64,000 nucleotides of DNA from JBBRMW01 sp965246845. Lineage in GTDB: Bacteria > Chloroflexota > Anaerolineae > Aggregatilineales > UBA2796. Location of the stretch: contig CBDFFR010000012.1 of the NCBI GenBank assembly GCA_965246845.1, positions 1,364,001-1,428,000 on the forward strand, in the 5' to 3' direction. The notes beneath the pieces are model-generated. The model was not told the origin of the DNA. It searched no databases and saw nothing but the letters and a program-made list of their open reading frames with translations. Below are positions 33,172 to 42,114 of the stretch, piece after piece. Made by a program: the position numbers and the translations under genes. The stretch's first letter is position 1, and every line of letters starts with the position of its first letter.

Positions 33172-33780
33172 GCACTTCCACCGTCGTGCGTCATCTCCAG
33201 CGGTCACGGGCTGCACCTGTACTGGTATCTCATGGAACCGACCCGCCGCTTTGATGTCGCCGAATGCGCGCTGCATGGCCTCGCGAGATACTTCAACGGC
33301 GACCCGGTCATGTCAATCGCACAAAGTATGCGTTTGGCTGGTACGGTCAATACCAAACCGGGCAGAGACAACGCACTCTGCCACATCCTCGAACATCACC
33401 CGAAGCGCCGCTATGCCTTTGCCGACTTTGCGCCGTTCGCGAAATCAGTCAGCAGACCGCCGAGCGTGACAAGTCAGCTATACGGCGCATACGCTCACCG
33501 GACGAAGGAGGAACAAACCGAACGCAGAAACCAGACTATCTACAGCATTGCCGATGCCCTGCGCGAACAGGGCTTTCGGCAGCGCGGGACATGGCTCAAT
33601 GGTCCGTGTCCCAACGCTCACCTGCACAAACACGGCGACCATAACCCATCGTTCGGCTTCAACACCGCGACGGGATATGGGTATTGCTTCGTGTGTGGGT
33701 CGATGCAGTTGAAGGAGTTGTGTGCTGAACTCAGTGACGTTCGATTATACGCAACCGACATAAGGCGCGTTAGAGGATGA
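33172..33780 (+). pseudogene. PrimPol-type primase, 3' part (interrupted)
   Basis: Continuation of the gene that starts at 28830. It resumes after the duplicated ACTTC with ALPPSCVISSGHGLHLYWYL, the conserved S-G-x-G-x-H motif of these primases. It ends with a CHC2-like zinc motif (GPCPNAHLHKHGDHNPSFGF, then YGYCFVCGS). A methionine at 33232 allows a 182-residue product, but without the first metal motif it would be inactive as a primase. The two halves show no other damage, so the insertion is probably recent. Confidence 0.85.
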
Positions 33781-33810
33781 AGGTCAGATGTAAATCTGTC
33801 CTTCTTTTTT
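33779..33810 (+). terminator. terminator of the primase gene
   Basis: GAAGGTCAGAT-gtaa-ATCTGTCCTTC, 11-bp stem with one G-T pair, then TTTTTTCGTG. It overlaps the stop codon of the interrupted primase. Confidence 0.8.
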
Positions 33811-33856
33811 CGTGTAAAATCAAAAACCAACGCCAGCCGTTATAATTAGAGGTCGG

Positions 33857-34618
33857 ATGAAATCTTCTTTGAGCGCTAAACAACAACGGATTGCGATGCT
33901 CATTGATGGCGATAATGCCCAAGCATCAATGCTTGATAAGATGATTGTTGAAACGACCAAGTATGGTGTAGCAAGTGTTCGGCGAATTTACGGAGACTGG
34001 ACGGATCAAAGTATGAACGGCTGGAAAAAAGTTCTTAACGGACATGCGATACAGCCGATACAGCAGTTTCGATATACTGCAGGTAAGAATGCAACAGACA
34101 GCGCATTGATTATTGACGCAATGGACTTGCTACACAGCAAACGGGTTGACAGCTTTTGCATCGTCTCAAGTGACAGTGATTACACCCGTCTTGCCACTCG
34201 CATTCGTGAGGAAGGGATGTTTGTCATCGGAATGGGAAAACGAACTACTCCCAAGCCATTTGTTGTCGCCTGCGATGTGTTCGTACATGTGGAGAACTTG
34301 GGTGAAATCGACGATCCACCTGCCCAGTCGCCCGTGTCAAAAACAACGCCAGCATCGAGCAAAAATACGGAACCTGTGACAGAACTGGGTAATCCGATGC
34401 CGCTCTTGTTAGAAGCGTTTCAGGTTGCAGTTCAGGAAGACGGATGGGCCTTACTTTCAACATTGGGTGTGGTGCTGCGTCAACTCCGTCCCGACTTTGA
34501 TCCACGTACTTATGGCTTTAAAGGGTTGGGCTTACTTGTACGTGCCGTACCTGACGTGTTTGCATTGAATGAAGATGGAAAGCACGTGCGAATAATTGCC
34601 AGTACCGTTGATACTTAA
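33857..34618 (+). CDS. NYN-domain nuclease with C-terminal OST-HTH/LOTUS-like domain
   Basis: 253 residues. The NYN/PIN-like domain has RIAMLIDGDNAQASMLDKMI, VRRIYGDWTD, NATDSALIIDAMDLLHSKRV and FCIVSSDSDYTRLATRIREE, with Asp residues placed for metal-dependent RNA cleavage. The C-terminal part (NPMPLLLEAFQVAVQEDGWA to FKGLGLLVRAVPDVFAL) fits an OST-HTH RNA-binding domain. Bacterial members of this pair are thought to process RNA. It sits between the primase and a duplicated relic of the primase 3' end, so it may be part of an inserted cargo block. Confidence 0.85.
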   Translation: MKSSLSAKQQRIAMLIDGDNAQASMLDKMIVETTKYGVASVRRIYGDWTDQSMNGWKKVLNGHAIQPIQQFRYTAGKNATDSALIIDAMDLLHSKRVDSFCIVSSDSDYTRLATRIREEGMFVIGMGKRTTPKPFVVACDVFVHVENLGEIDDPPAQSPVSKTTPASSKNTEPVTELGNPMPLLLEAFQVAVQEDGWALLSTLGVVLRQLRPDFDPRTYGFKGLGLLVRAVPDVFALNEDGKHVRIIASTVDT

Positions 34619-34954
34619 CGCAATCTGTTCAATGTTGAAGGCTTACCCGCAGCAGTGTACCGTGTTTTTTGTACTACCATAAGCGCTCGTGTGAGCTGCC
34701 TTGCAGCTTATTACGGTATTAAGCGTAATGGTTGTTTACGCCGAATATTCGCAACATAGGTACCTTGAGCATGTAAGGATGCAAACCAATTTTGAGGCGA
34801 CATAATGCGCTCGTCGAAATCTCGGCACTCATTGTGGACATCAATGAGCCACCAAACGTGGGGCGCTAGACGCTCAACACTACGATTGCGCGCGTCAAGA
34901 GACGTAACGCTGTACGTGCGCAGTGTTTTGATCTAATACCTCTGCACCAAAGGG
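34619..34954. other. non-coding stretch with small inverted repeats
   Basis: No gene is visible. GAGCTG-cctt-GCAGCT and CTCATTG-tggacat-CAATGAG can form hairpins. CTACGATTGCGCGCGTC at about 34879 also occurs in hairpin array 2 (36957), so this looks like a degraded copy of part of that array. Confidence 0.45.
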
Positions 34955-35875
34955 TTACTCTGTAATCCAAGTAATGTATACCTCGCGTGCCGAGCCGTCG
35001 GTCAATGTTTTCAGCTTGTTCCCATGTTCATCGATCACAATGAGCCGCGAGTGTTGGTCTCCGACCTTCGATGTGTCTTGCGCGAATTCTACTGCTATGC
35101 ACAGCGGCTTTTTCGGCGCGCAATCAATGCCAGTATATTGTGAGTCTTCAACTAACACCGCACTGTTCGTGCCGTCCCAATCAGCCGTAAAAATCTTCGA
35201 AGTCGAGCTGTCGGAAACAACATAAGCTATTCGATCCAAGCTGCCAAACCAACTTAAACCAAACAACGATCCCGATGCGTGCGCAGCATACAACAGTGTT
35301 TCATTGCTACCGTCAGCATCGATCCGAACAAGTTTGGTCTGATCTCGTTTGAAAAGAATATATTTGCCGTCCGGCGACCACTTCGGATTTTGGTCATAAC
35401 CAGTGCTGTTTGTCAGCCGGGTTAGTCCCATGCTATTACGATTGATCAGGTAAAGATGCTTCGTATCCCCTTCCAAAACCTCGATCATCAGTTGCGTTCC
35501 GTCCGGCGACCACGATGAAAACCCAACAATGAGGTCTTGCGTGATTTGCTTCGATCCAGTTCCGTTAATGGACATGATGAACAGGTTTGCATCGTCATTT
35601 TTTTCTGCGTTAAAGTAGGAAATTTCGCTGCCATCTGGCGACACGGCAGGATACCACAGGGTCGTGTCCTGATTATCGGTGATCTTCGTCCGCTCGCCCG
35701 TCGGCAGATCGAGAATGTAGAAGTTGTACCGCTCCGGGTCGCCTGTCCCTTCATTCGATTGATACAGGATTTTCCCGGTGAGCTCAGACGGCGTACCTTG
35801 TGCGCCAACATTCATATTCACGTTAATTAGGAACATCAGCAATGCGGATGTAAGAACAAACAGGCAGCGTTTCAT
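34955..35875 (-). CDS. secreted TolB-like beta-propeller protein
   Basis: 306 residues from ATG 35875 (MKRCLFVLTSALLMFLINV), preceded by GGAG; the 46-residue upstream extension is antisense primase relic. A signal peptide is followed by TolB/PD40-type repeats: YPAVSPDGSEISYFNAE, SSWSPDGTQLMIEV and PKWSPDGKYILFKRD. The propeller probably binds a ligand or partner outside the membrane. No enzyme motif. It converges with the NYN gene across the non-coding stretch 34619-34954. Confidence 0.72.
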   Translation of the reverse strand: MKRCLFVLTSALLMFLINVNMNVGAQGTPSELTGKILYQSNEGTGDPERYNFYILDLPTGERTKITDNQDTTLWYPAVSPDGSEISYFNAEKNDDANLFIMSINGTGSKQITQDLIVGFSSWSPDGTQLMIEVLEGDTKHLYLINRNSMGLTRLTNSTGYDQNPKWSPDGKYILFKRDQTKLVRIDADGSNETLLYAAHASGSLFGLSWFGSLDRIAYVVSDSSTSKIFTADWDGTNSAVLVEDSQYTGIDCAPKKPLCIAVEFAQDTSKVGDQHSRLIVIDEHGNKLKTLTDGSAREVYITWITE

Positions 35876-35936
35876 AAATTCTCCGACAGTTGTGCAATGC
35901 CAAGTCAGGGATAGTGTAATCACAGGTCCTGCACTT

Positions 35937-36033
35937 TTCCAGTGTCTGTCGTTTGGGTGCAACACCGCGACAGGGTATCGATGTCGTTTCGTATTTGGGT
36001 CAATCCTGCTCAAAGACTTGTGTGTTGAACTGT
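35937..36033 (+). pseudogene. degenerate duplicate of the primase 3' end
   Basis: GGGTGCAACACCGCGACAGG through TTGTGTGTTGAACTG matches the zinc-motif end of the interrupted primase (33655-33735) with many substitutions. The frame reads GYRCRFVFGSILLKDLCVEL, so the CxxC pair is lost. It closes the NYN/TolB block much as the ssb relic closes the esterase/sigma block. Confidence 0.7.
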
Positions 36034-36041
36034 ACTTTCTA

Positions 36042-36122
36042 AAGTAGGTTATCGAAAGTTTTCAACGAGACTTGAATACCAGTCACGAAAAGATTTCGTG
36101 AATTGCTTTCGATAACCTACTT
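36042..36122. repeat. 81-bp element with perfect 17-bp terminal inverted repeats
   Basis: AAGTAGGTTATCGAAAG at 36042-36058 is exactly inverted at 36106-36122. Inside is a second hairpin, CACGAAA-aga-TTTCGTG. No ORF. It abuts the primase relic. It could be a small MITE, a recombination site or a structured RNA element. Confidence 0.65.
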
Positions 36123-36252
36123 AAGCCAGTAGTCGAAAGTCATCCACCAATGATGCGCGGACCTGGGTTACAAAGATTATCCTGCCTCATTTGTCAGCAT
36201 TGGCACAGCGATTCTCCACTCAAAGTGTCCAGGGGACTCTGAATCGGTAGAG

Positions 36253-36669
36253 TTATGCAACCAAGTAGCGAGCAAAAAGGCTCGGATAAATTGAACTGGC
36301 AAGCTCCAATTGTACGGCTTGGGACAGAGTAAACCACTGAATTTTAGTGTGTTCATGGAGTTGCAGATTCGTTGGTGTTCCTGACCATTCTCCGATCATA
36401 TAGAAGTGGATCAACACCTCAGACGACTCATCACTCTGTTCCGTGACTGCGGCAGTGAGCGTTTCAATGTAGGTCCACTGAGTAGGAACAATCCCAAGTT
36501 CCTCTTGTAACTCACGCACCAATGTTTGCGGCTGATCCTCACCAGGTTCCATATGTCCGCCAAACACATCCCAGACATTGGGAAAGACCAGTCGATCCGG
36601 GGATCGATGGCCCAACAAGATTTTATTATCCTGGATGAGCAAACCTACTACAATTTCAGGCTTCATCAC
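36253..36669 (-). CDS. NUDIX hydrolase
   Basis: 138 residues with the complete Nudix box GGHMEPGEDQPQTLVREL + QEELGI (GX5EX7REUXEEXGU). Start MMKPEIVVGLLIQDNKILLG is typical. These enzymes hydrolyse nucleoside diphosphates linked to other groups; the substrate cannot be read from sequence. It is a lone minus-strand gene next to hairpin array 2 and a small inverted-repeat element, so it is probably cargo. Confidence 0.88.
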   Translation of the reverse strand: MMKPEIVVGLLIQDNKILLGHRSPDRLVFPNVWDVFGGHMEPGEDQPQTLVRELQEELGIVPTQWTYIETLTAAVTEQSDESSEVLIHFYMIGEWSGTPTNLQLHEHTKIQWFTLSQAVQLELASSIYPSLFARYLVA

Positions 36670-36905
36670 TGTTTCCTTACAAGAAAGTACCTACGGACTG
36701 CATCGGTATACCACCTAGCACCGCTAGTTATTTAGCAACATGGCTATTCTATTGTAGAGCCTATTCATTCGATATGGGTTTATCGTTCACTTGTCTCACA
36801 CGCTCTTTGTACGTCCCATTGCAACAAATTCGCCTTCTATGAAACAGAGAGTTTGTTCTCATAGGTTCTCATATCAATCATCGTCTTTTCGGGGGCAAAG
36901 CCGCC

Positions 36906-37130
36906 GTATGGACGCGCATGAGCGCGTCCATACGCTGTGAGCTATGGCTCACAGCGCTACGATTGCGCGCGTCCAGCTTCGCCTAACTGGACGTGACTCG
37001 CGCAACGTAGCGAGCTAAAGCTCGCCCTTTTCGCTGTCGCTCAAAGGGAGACGGTGCGCGTTCTCGCGCACCGTGCAGAGCCGCGGCTGCGCCTTGCTCT
37101 GCTATGTGGCGGGCGAACCTGCCCGCCACC
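36906..37130. other. tandem array of perfect hairpins (array 2)
   Basis: Consecutive inverted repeats with almost no gaps: GTATGGACGCGC-atga-GCGCGTCCATAC; GCTGTGAGC-tatg-GCTCACAGC; a nested 58-nt one (CGCTACG, TTGCGCG, CGTCCAG and their complements); GCGAGCT-aa-AGCTCGC; CCTTT/AAAGG; ACGGTGCGCG-ttct-CGCGCACCGT; GCAGAGC/GCTCTGC; GTGGCGGGC-gaacct-GCCCGCCAC. No gene covers 36670-37391. A small RHH gene follows at 37392. The organisation matches array 1 at 2088-2305, though the sequences differ. Confidence 0.65.
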
Positions 37131-37391
37131 GCGCTACGCGCGCAATCCACAACGCCTCACCCGTCCCACAAAGTCTGGACAGTAGTCGAGCATACAACGC
37201 GCCATGCGGCTGCTCACCCCACACCCGTCTCTACCTAAAACCTTTGCGCTGCGCTCTGGCGACTTGCCGCCATGCGCTCACCCCTTGCTTTCAACAGGAC
37301 AGCTTGCGTCTAGAAAACGTACAGGCCGCTACACGCCCGCCACGTGCGGCGCTATGCTGTGCGTATCGCACGAGTAGCACTCGGAGACGCG

Positions 37392-37581
37392 ATGTCCCGC
37401 GAGCGTACCCTCACCGTTCAGCGCACCGTCTACATGACCCCGGAGATGTGGAACTACCTCACGCAGCCGGTCCACAAGCGCGGGCATGACTGCAACGAGA
37501 ACGTCCTCATCCGCGAAGCGGTGCGCTACTTCATCGACAATCAGCAGCGACACATCAGCGAAGACCCGAAGCAAGCATCGA
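37392..37581 (+). pseudogene. ribbon-helix-helix protein, 3' end lost
   Basis: MSRERTLTVQRTVYMTPEMW and NENVLIREAVRYFIDNQQRH form a plausible RHH DNA-binding protein of about 60 residues, with GGAG before ATG 37392. Its frame then runs without a stop into the unrelated gene that starts at 37582, so its own end is missing. Adjacent to hairpin array 2, it may have been the protein that bound or regulated it. Confidence 0.5.
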
Positions 37582-38464
37582 ATGCACCGCACCCTCAATG
37601 CGCTTGCGTTGCTGATGCTCATCTGCATATCGGCGATTCTGGTGTACGGTTCGGTGAAAACTCCTGCGATTGCTATTTTGCAGGCTGGCATGAATGCAAG
37701 CGCAACGCCAACACTTGCAGCAACAGCTACGTTGCAGTCAACGAACCGCGTGCAATCCTTCGTGCGTTGATTGTGGATGACGGCTCCTACTCCCGGTTCT
37801 GGTATCAAGCACCAAACCAAACTCGTTCTGAGCAGTACGGCACACCTGTTGCCGTAGGGATGAGTGAGGACAGCGAATGGCAACATGAGGCGTTGAAGTC
37901 AATAAGCGTTGGACAAATCCCGGTCGACAGTACAGAGGTCCCGCAAATCGTGTCCTCGATAGTTGTCACCAACGAGAGCGGGATCTGGTACTTCGACGCG
38001 CGCTATATCTATAGCCCGCTCGCCAGTCTGTACATCCCATTCCATCCCGCGAAGTATCTGGATCCGGAACGTCTCATTATTAGACTAACGAGCGATCCAC
38101 TCCCGGTAATCCTCAAACTATTGAGCAGCAGCGAGATCAAGGCTAAGTTTCTCAAAGAAGATACCACCACGCTGGGGCGGAAGATGTGGCTTATAGAGGG
38201 TGAATAATCGCAAGAAGGGACAGTTCTGGGTCGATCAGGAGTGTTTCTTCGTCGTCAAGCAGGTGATCGACTCGCATACCAGAGAAATGCTTGAATTGGA
38301 TGTCAACACCTCACTCGCATCTTCGACCTTCTCCCTCGATCTGCCCAGTGCAGCTTGGCAGCGCTCGTTCAAAGCCTTCCACGTTCAAAACCCTATGAAC
38401 CTGAACAATACTTTTTCGCTTCTCAATGTGCCACTTGCTGCCTATACAACTCAGTTGGACGACG
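37582..38464 (+). pseudogene. secreted/membrane protein gene with two frameshifts, cut by IS5-like element
   Basis: ATG 37582 begins a membrane anchor (MHRTLNALALLMLICISAIL) and a Thr/Ala-rich linker (ASATPTLAATATLQ). The frame then shifts near 37755 to IVDDGSYSRFWYQAPNQTRS and continues to WLIEGE at 38204, shifts again to NNRKKGQFWVDQECFFVVKQ, and is cut at 38465 by the IS5-like insertion. The exported part resembles LolA/RseB-like lipid- or peptide-binding folds, but this is weak. Not functional. Confidence 0.62.
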
Positions 38465-38468
38465 CTAG

Positions 38469-39118
38469 AGCCTGTTATGCACTTCTAACGGTGCCGATAA
38501 TAAACTTGAAGGATGGAACGAACAGCATACCCAAGCGATGTAAGCGACGAAGAATGGGCGTTTGTGCCAGCATATATGACGTTGATGCGAGAGGATGCGC
38601 CACAACGGGGTCACGACTTGCGAGAGATGTTCAACGGACTACATTGGATGATTCGTACGGGGCGTGGACGCAAAGTGCATCTGGCAGTCGATACGCTCGG
38701 CCATTTGCTGGCTGCGTACGTCACACCCGCCAATGCACAAGAGGCCTGCGGCGACGTTCCATTCATGCGCAAGTTGCGGAATTGGTCGAACGGGTGCAAT
38801 GGGTCACCGGCGGTCAGGTTGAAGTCGTCTTCGCTGCTGAAGGCTACTCCGGTGAGCAGCCCGTCAAGGATGCCACTTCGCAAGCTATTCAGCTTGTTCT
38901 GGTCAAGCGCCCAACCCACAAACGCGGCTTCATCTTGTTGCCCAAACGCTAGATGGTCGAGCGCTCTATCGCTTGGCTCGCCCGCTTCCGACGCCTCGCC
39001 CGCGATTATGAACGGCTCCCTGAAGTCCTGGCCCGACTCCATTTCGTCGCCTTTGCCATCCTCTCGCTCGCCCGTTTTGTTCATGGTCCCGCTTTCGTTC
39101 TATAGTGCATAATAGACT
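38469..39118 (+). mobile_element. internally deleted IS5-like element (family A), both ends present
   Basis: 650 bp between CTAG target duplications (38465-38468, 39119-39122). Ends AGCCTGTTATGCACTTC and, inverted, AGTCTATTATGCACTAT. The transposase begins MERTAYPSDVSDEEWAFVPA but its middle is deleted after about 45 codons, and the second half is in other frames (LARDYERLPEVLARLHFVAF; ending ARFVHGPAFVL). It cannot code for an active transposase. Relics of the same family lie at 9975, 12682 and 61062. Confidence 0.85.
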
Positions 39119-39255
39119 CTAGTAGCATTCCTCTAAATTAAAGGAGCATATCTCTTGCAGGCGAGATTATAATCGCATATGTACTGTTGATTAAGTTGCT
39201 TTTTGCTGTATTACAACTACCATTCATTCTCTAATTTTCAGGAGCATGGAAAAAA

Positions 39256-39882
39256 ATGGTGTATCTGTTACCTGTCTTTATCATGTTTTGGGCTATATTC
39301 GTCACCTCAACATTACGCAAGAGGAATATCTGGTATACACTTTGCTATGCTATATTCAGCTTGTATTTACTCTTCGCGGTTGATAAAGTCTTTTTCCCGA
39401 TCCAAATTGATGGCGGCTATGCAGATGCTAGAAGACAACTACCATTCTGGTCGGATCTGAATATTATTCCGTTCTACTTCGGCCCATACGGATTAGAAGA
39501 CGCGCTATCGACGGTGCTTCTCAATGTTCTGCTCACTATTCCGTTCGGTTTTGGCATTAGCTTTATCGTGAATATAAGACCTAGAGTCATATTGTGGATT
39601 GCTCCGTGTGTGGGCTTAAGCTTTGAGGGAACACAACTTTTGATCTCAATCTTTTTGCGCTATATGTACCGTATTATGGACATAAACGATGTGATTATGA
39701 ATGCTCTCGGCGTATTAATCGGATACGGTGCATTTCTTGTTTTTGTGTGGGTCTATGTCTCTGCCTCACAGGTGTTCAAGCTTAAGCATTACGGGTTGAC
39801 TGCATACATCTATGAGGTCGCACATCGTGTTAAATGGCCTCAGGAAAAGCGCAAACAAGGTGGAAAGTTTTGGGCTAAATAG
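39256..39882 (+). CDS. VanZ-like membrane protein
   Basis: 208 residues with five hydrophobic segments (VYLLPVFIMFWAIFVTSTL; YTLCYAIFSLYLLFAV; STVLLNVLLTIPFGFGISFI; ILWIAPCVGLSFEGTQLLIS; VIMNALGVLIGYGAFLVFVW). The motif DINDVIMNALGVLIGYG is the VanZ signature D.nDv..N..G...G. VanZ proteins give low-level glycopeptide resistance in some bacteria, but most relatives have unknown roles. ATG 39256 has AGGAG 11 nt upstream. Confidence 0.82.
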   Translation: MVYLLPVFIMFWAIFVTSTLRKRNIWYTLCYAIFSLYLLFAVDKVFFPIQIDGGYADARRQLPFWSDLNIIPFYFGPYGLEDALSTVLLNVLLTIPFGFGISFIVNIRPRVILWIAPCVGLSFEGTQLLISIFLRYMYRIMDINDVIMNALGVLIGYGAFLVFVWVYVSASQVFKLKHYGLTAYIYEVAHRVKWPQEKRKQGGKFWAK

Positions 39883-39884
39883 CG

Positions 39885-40080
39885 GCTCTATCGTCAACTT
39901 CTACTATGCTGTCTATTGCGTCCTCACGATCTGCGTCATACGTTCGCTTTCCAATGGCTCATTTGAGGACCAAGAGCCGATTAATCTCACCGGAGAACTC
40001 TCAACCGCATATCAATCCATCCTTGGGGAGCGTCACATGACCCAGATCGTTCAGATGGTGTATCACGGAGAGACCCACGC
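39885..40080 (+). pseudogene. tyrosine recombinase C-terminal relic
   Basis: One frame reads LLRPHDLRHTFAFQWLI, carrying the HxxR box of tyrosine recombinases (HDLRHTFA). A second frame a little downstream reads YQSILGERHMTQIVQMVYHG, matching the following LGH-x-x-x-T-x-x-Y region with the His replaced. Frameshifts and stops separate them and nothing remains of the N-terminal part. It is probably the trace of a previous integrase. Confidence 0.55.
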
Positions 40081-40095
40081 TGAACACAGCTATGG

Positions 40096-42114
40096 CTATT
40101 TCTGCATAAGGATATACCTTGTTAGAATGCCAGTCCCTTGCGGCACGGTCTGTACAATTGCTGCGCTAGTAAACTGGTCGAACAGCGCCAGAACGGGTTT
40201 GACCGGAGTGTTATTCGGAAGCGCGTTCAATACGGCTTGCAGGCGCGTTAAATCTAGGTACAGGATTTCGCGTGGCTGAGGTGGAAACGCAGTTTGTATC
40301 GCCTTGAATGTGCTTTCAGTACCAAGTGTATCCGTGCCGCCAAGCGCCCCAATAGTTTGCGTTCTGGCACTGCTATTGACGAATACGAACATATCTCCTG
40401 ACAGCCCGTAGGACAAGCCCACCTCACCCACCTTAACGGTGTTCAACTTATCCGCCTCTTCTTGTGGTCTCAGCCCCGCGCCCGTGAGGAGCGTATTGAC
40501 CTTCCCGATGAACTGGTTGGCTTTCGCAGTGTCGCGCACTTGCGCGAGAAACGCGAAGTCGAGCGGAATACCAAGCAACGGAGCCAGATTACTGTTGGGC
40601 GCTGGCACGAGATATAGCGCGAAATCACCATTTGCCCATGCGAGCAGATCGTTACGCAGATTGATTGTGGACGCTTTCTCAATCTCGGTTTCAAGATACG
40701 CACATGGAGCGGAGAAACTGTATCCATTGCGCGAGAGGATAGCTCTCGTTTTGATGAACGATTCGAGATACAGGCAACCGCCCGCAAAGGCGTTCGGCAA
40801 ATCAGCGCTCATGACAACCGCAACCGCATTCTTCGGAATGCTGTTGCGGAGCGTCCCGCTGAGCGCTTTGGGCGGTGTATTGACCAATTGCAGGTAGCCT
40901 GCCTGCGCAGTTGTGTTTGGGGTAGGCGTCGGCGTGTTGGTGGGTGTGGGTGCAGGCGTATTCGTGACCTGTGCATCAATATTGATGCTAATCGAACTGA
41001 ACACCTGACCCGTGGTAGGTCCAAGCAAACTGACCAGCAGCAATGTCGTACTGCCTGTCAGGACAGTCGAGGATGCGAGCAGCGCACGGTCCACCGGGAG
41101 GTTCAGGAGCGAGGCGAACATTTTGAGAACGGTGGGGTCGAGGTATGACGCCTCGTCAATAATCAGCGCCTTCCCTTCTGCGCGGAGTGCAAATGCCGTT
41201 CCGCCGATCTGCTGGATTGCGCTCACGAGCGCCTCTTCCTGCGGTTGCGGGGTCGCGGTGGGGGTTGGCATCGGCGTAGGCGTTTTAGTCGAGTCCGGGT
41301 TCATGAGTTGATTGGTAATAATTTGGGATATGTTGCTGATACTCGGACTGAGTGCGCTAAAGAACAGCAAGGCACTGTTGCCGAGAGGAACATGCGAGGC
41401 GATATAAAACGTAAGTGAATTGTCCGGCTTGAGCAGGTTCAGAGTCTGCTGGAAGTTTCTGTTCTGCGTCAAGGAGGTTTTCGGTCCCTGCACGATCTCC
41501 ATGATAAAGTCTGGGTCTCCCACAGCGAAATAGCCCGGCCATTGAACCACTGCAGTCTCGGATGAAAGCAGTGTCATGCGTACACCGGATGCAGTCGCGG
41601 TGCTCGTCGGCGCGGGCGTGCTGCCCATTTGTTTTGCGCTCTCACTGCGTAATTTCTGCAGGACCGAATCGAGGCGGGCTTCATCGCGCACCATCGCGAC
41701 AACCGCGTATTGTGTCGGGTCTACACGCCGGGTAGGTTGATATTCACCAAATAGCCCGCGAATAATATCCGCATATTCGCGTCGTGTCGGGCGCACCGCG
41801 ATCCCCGCATAATCGCCGAGTGCAGGCAGCAATTCTGTTTCAATATCAACGGCCAGCATTCCGTTGAACAGGATACTGTTCAAATTTTTTGGCAGCGGTT
41901 GCCCGAATGCACCACTCAAGGTGGAGAGTAGTTGTTCCGCGGCGGGAACATCACTTAGCTTGAGTTCACCGTAGATCAGCACATCTCCGGGTATGTGGGA
42001 GGCCAGTGGGGAGGGCTGCGCGCCTTGACTGGCGAGTTGCACAGCTTGAGCGAAATGACTAGGGAGTGAGGCAACAATAACGATAGCTAGCAGAAAACTG
42101 AATAATCGCTTCAC
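40096..42114 (-). CDS. secreted DUF3352-type protein
   Basis: 672 residues with a signal peptide (LFSFLLAIVIVASLPSHFAQ) and two repeats of a ~250-residue alpha/beta unit joined by Thr/Pro-rich linkers (PTPMPTPTATPQPQ and TNTPTPTPNTTAQ). The opening SHIPGDVLIYGELKLSDVPA followed by GDYAGIAVRP matches the DUF3352 family, common in Chloroflexota and cyanobacteria. Function is unknown. It converges on the recombinase relic and VanZ-like gene. Confidence 0.75.
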   Translation of the reverse strand: MKRLFSFLLAIVIVASLPSHFAQAVQLASQGAQPSPLASHIPGDVLIYGELKLSDVPAAEQLLSTLSGAFGQPLPKNLNSILFNGMLAVDIETELLPALGDYAGIAVRPTRREYADIIRGLFGEYQPTRRVDPTQYAVVAMVRDEARLDSVLQKLRSESAKQMGSTPAPTSTATASGVRMTLLSSETAVVQWPGYFAVGDPDFIMEIVQGPKTSLTQNRNFQQTLNLLKPDNSLTFYIASHVPLGNSALLFFSALSPSISNISQIITNQLMNPDSTKTPTPMPTPTATPQPQEEALVSAIQQIGGTAFALRAEGKALIIDEASYLDPTVLKMFASLLNLPVDRALLASSTVLTGSTTLLLVSLLGPTTGQVFSSISINIDAQVTNTPAPTPTNTPTPTPNTTAQAGYLQLVNTPPKALSGTLRNSIPKNAVAVVMSADLPNAFAGGCLYLESFIKTRAILSRNGYSFSAPCAYLETEIEKASTINLRNDLLAWANGDFALYLVPAPNSNLAPLLGIPLDFAFLAQVRDTAKANQFIGKVNTLLTGAGLRPQEEADKLNTVKVGEVGLSYGLSGDMFVFVNSSARTQTIGALGGTDTLGTESTFKAIQTAFPPQPREILYLDLTRLQAVLNALPNNTPVKPVLALFDQFTSAAIVQTVPQGTGILTRYILMQK

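Noticed and set aside
33618..33830. Minus-strand ORF similar to the N-terminal extension of the TolB-like ORF (IDPHTKQYPYPVAVLKPND)
   Set aside because: Both are antisense readings of the primase 3' end and its relic. They show the duplication but are not proteins.
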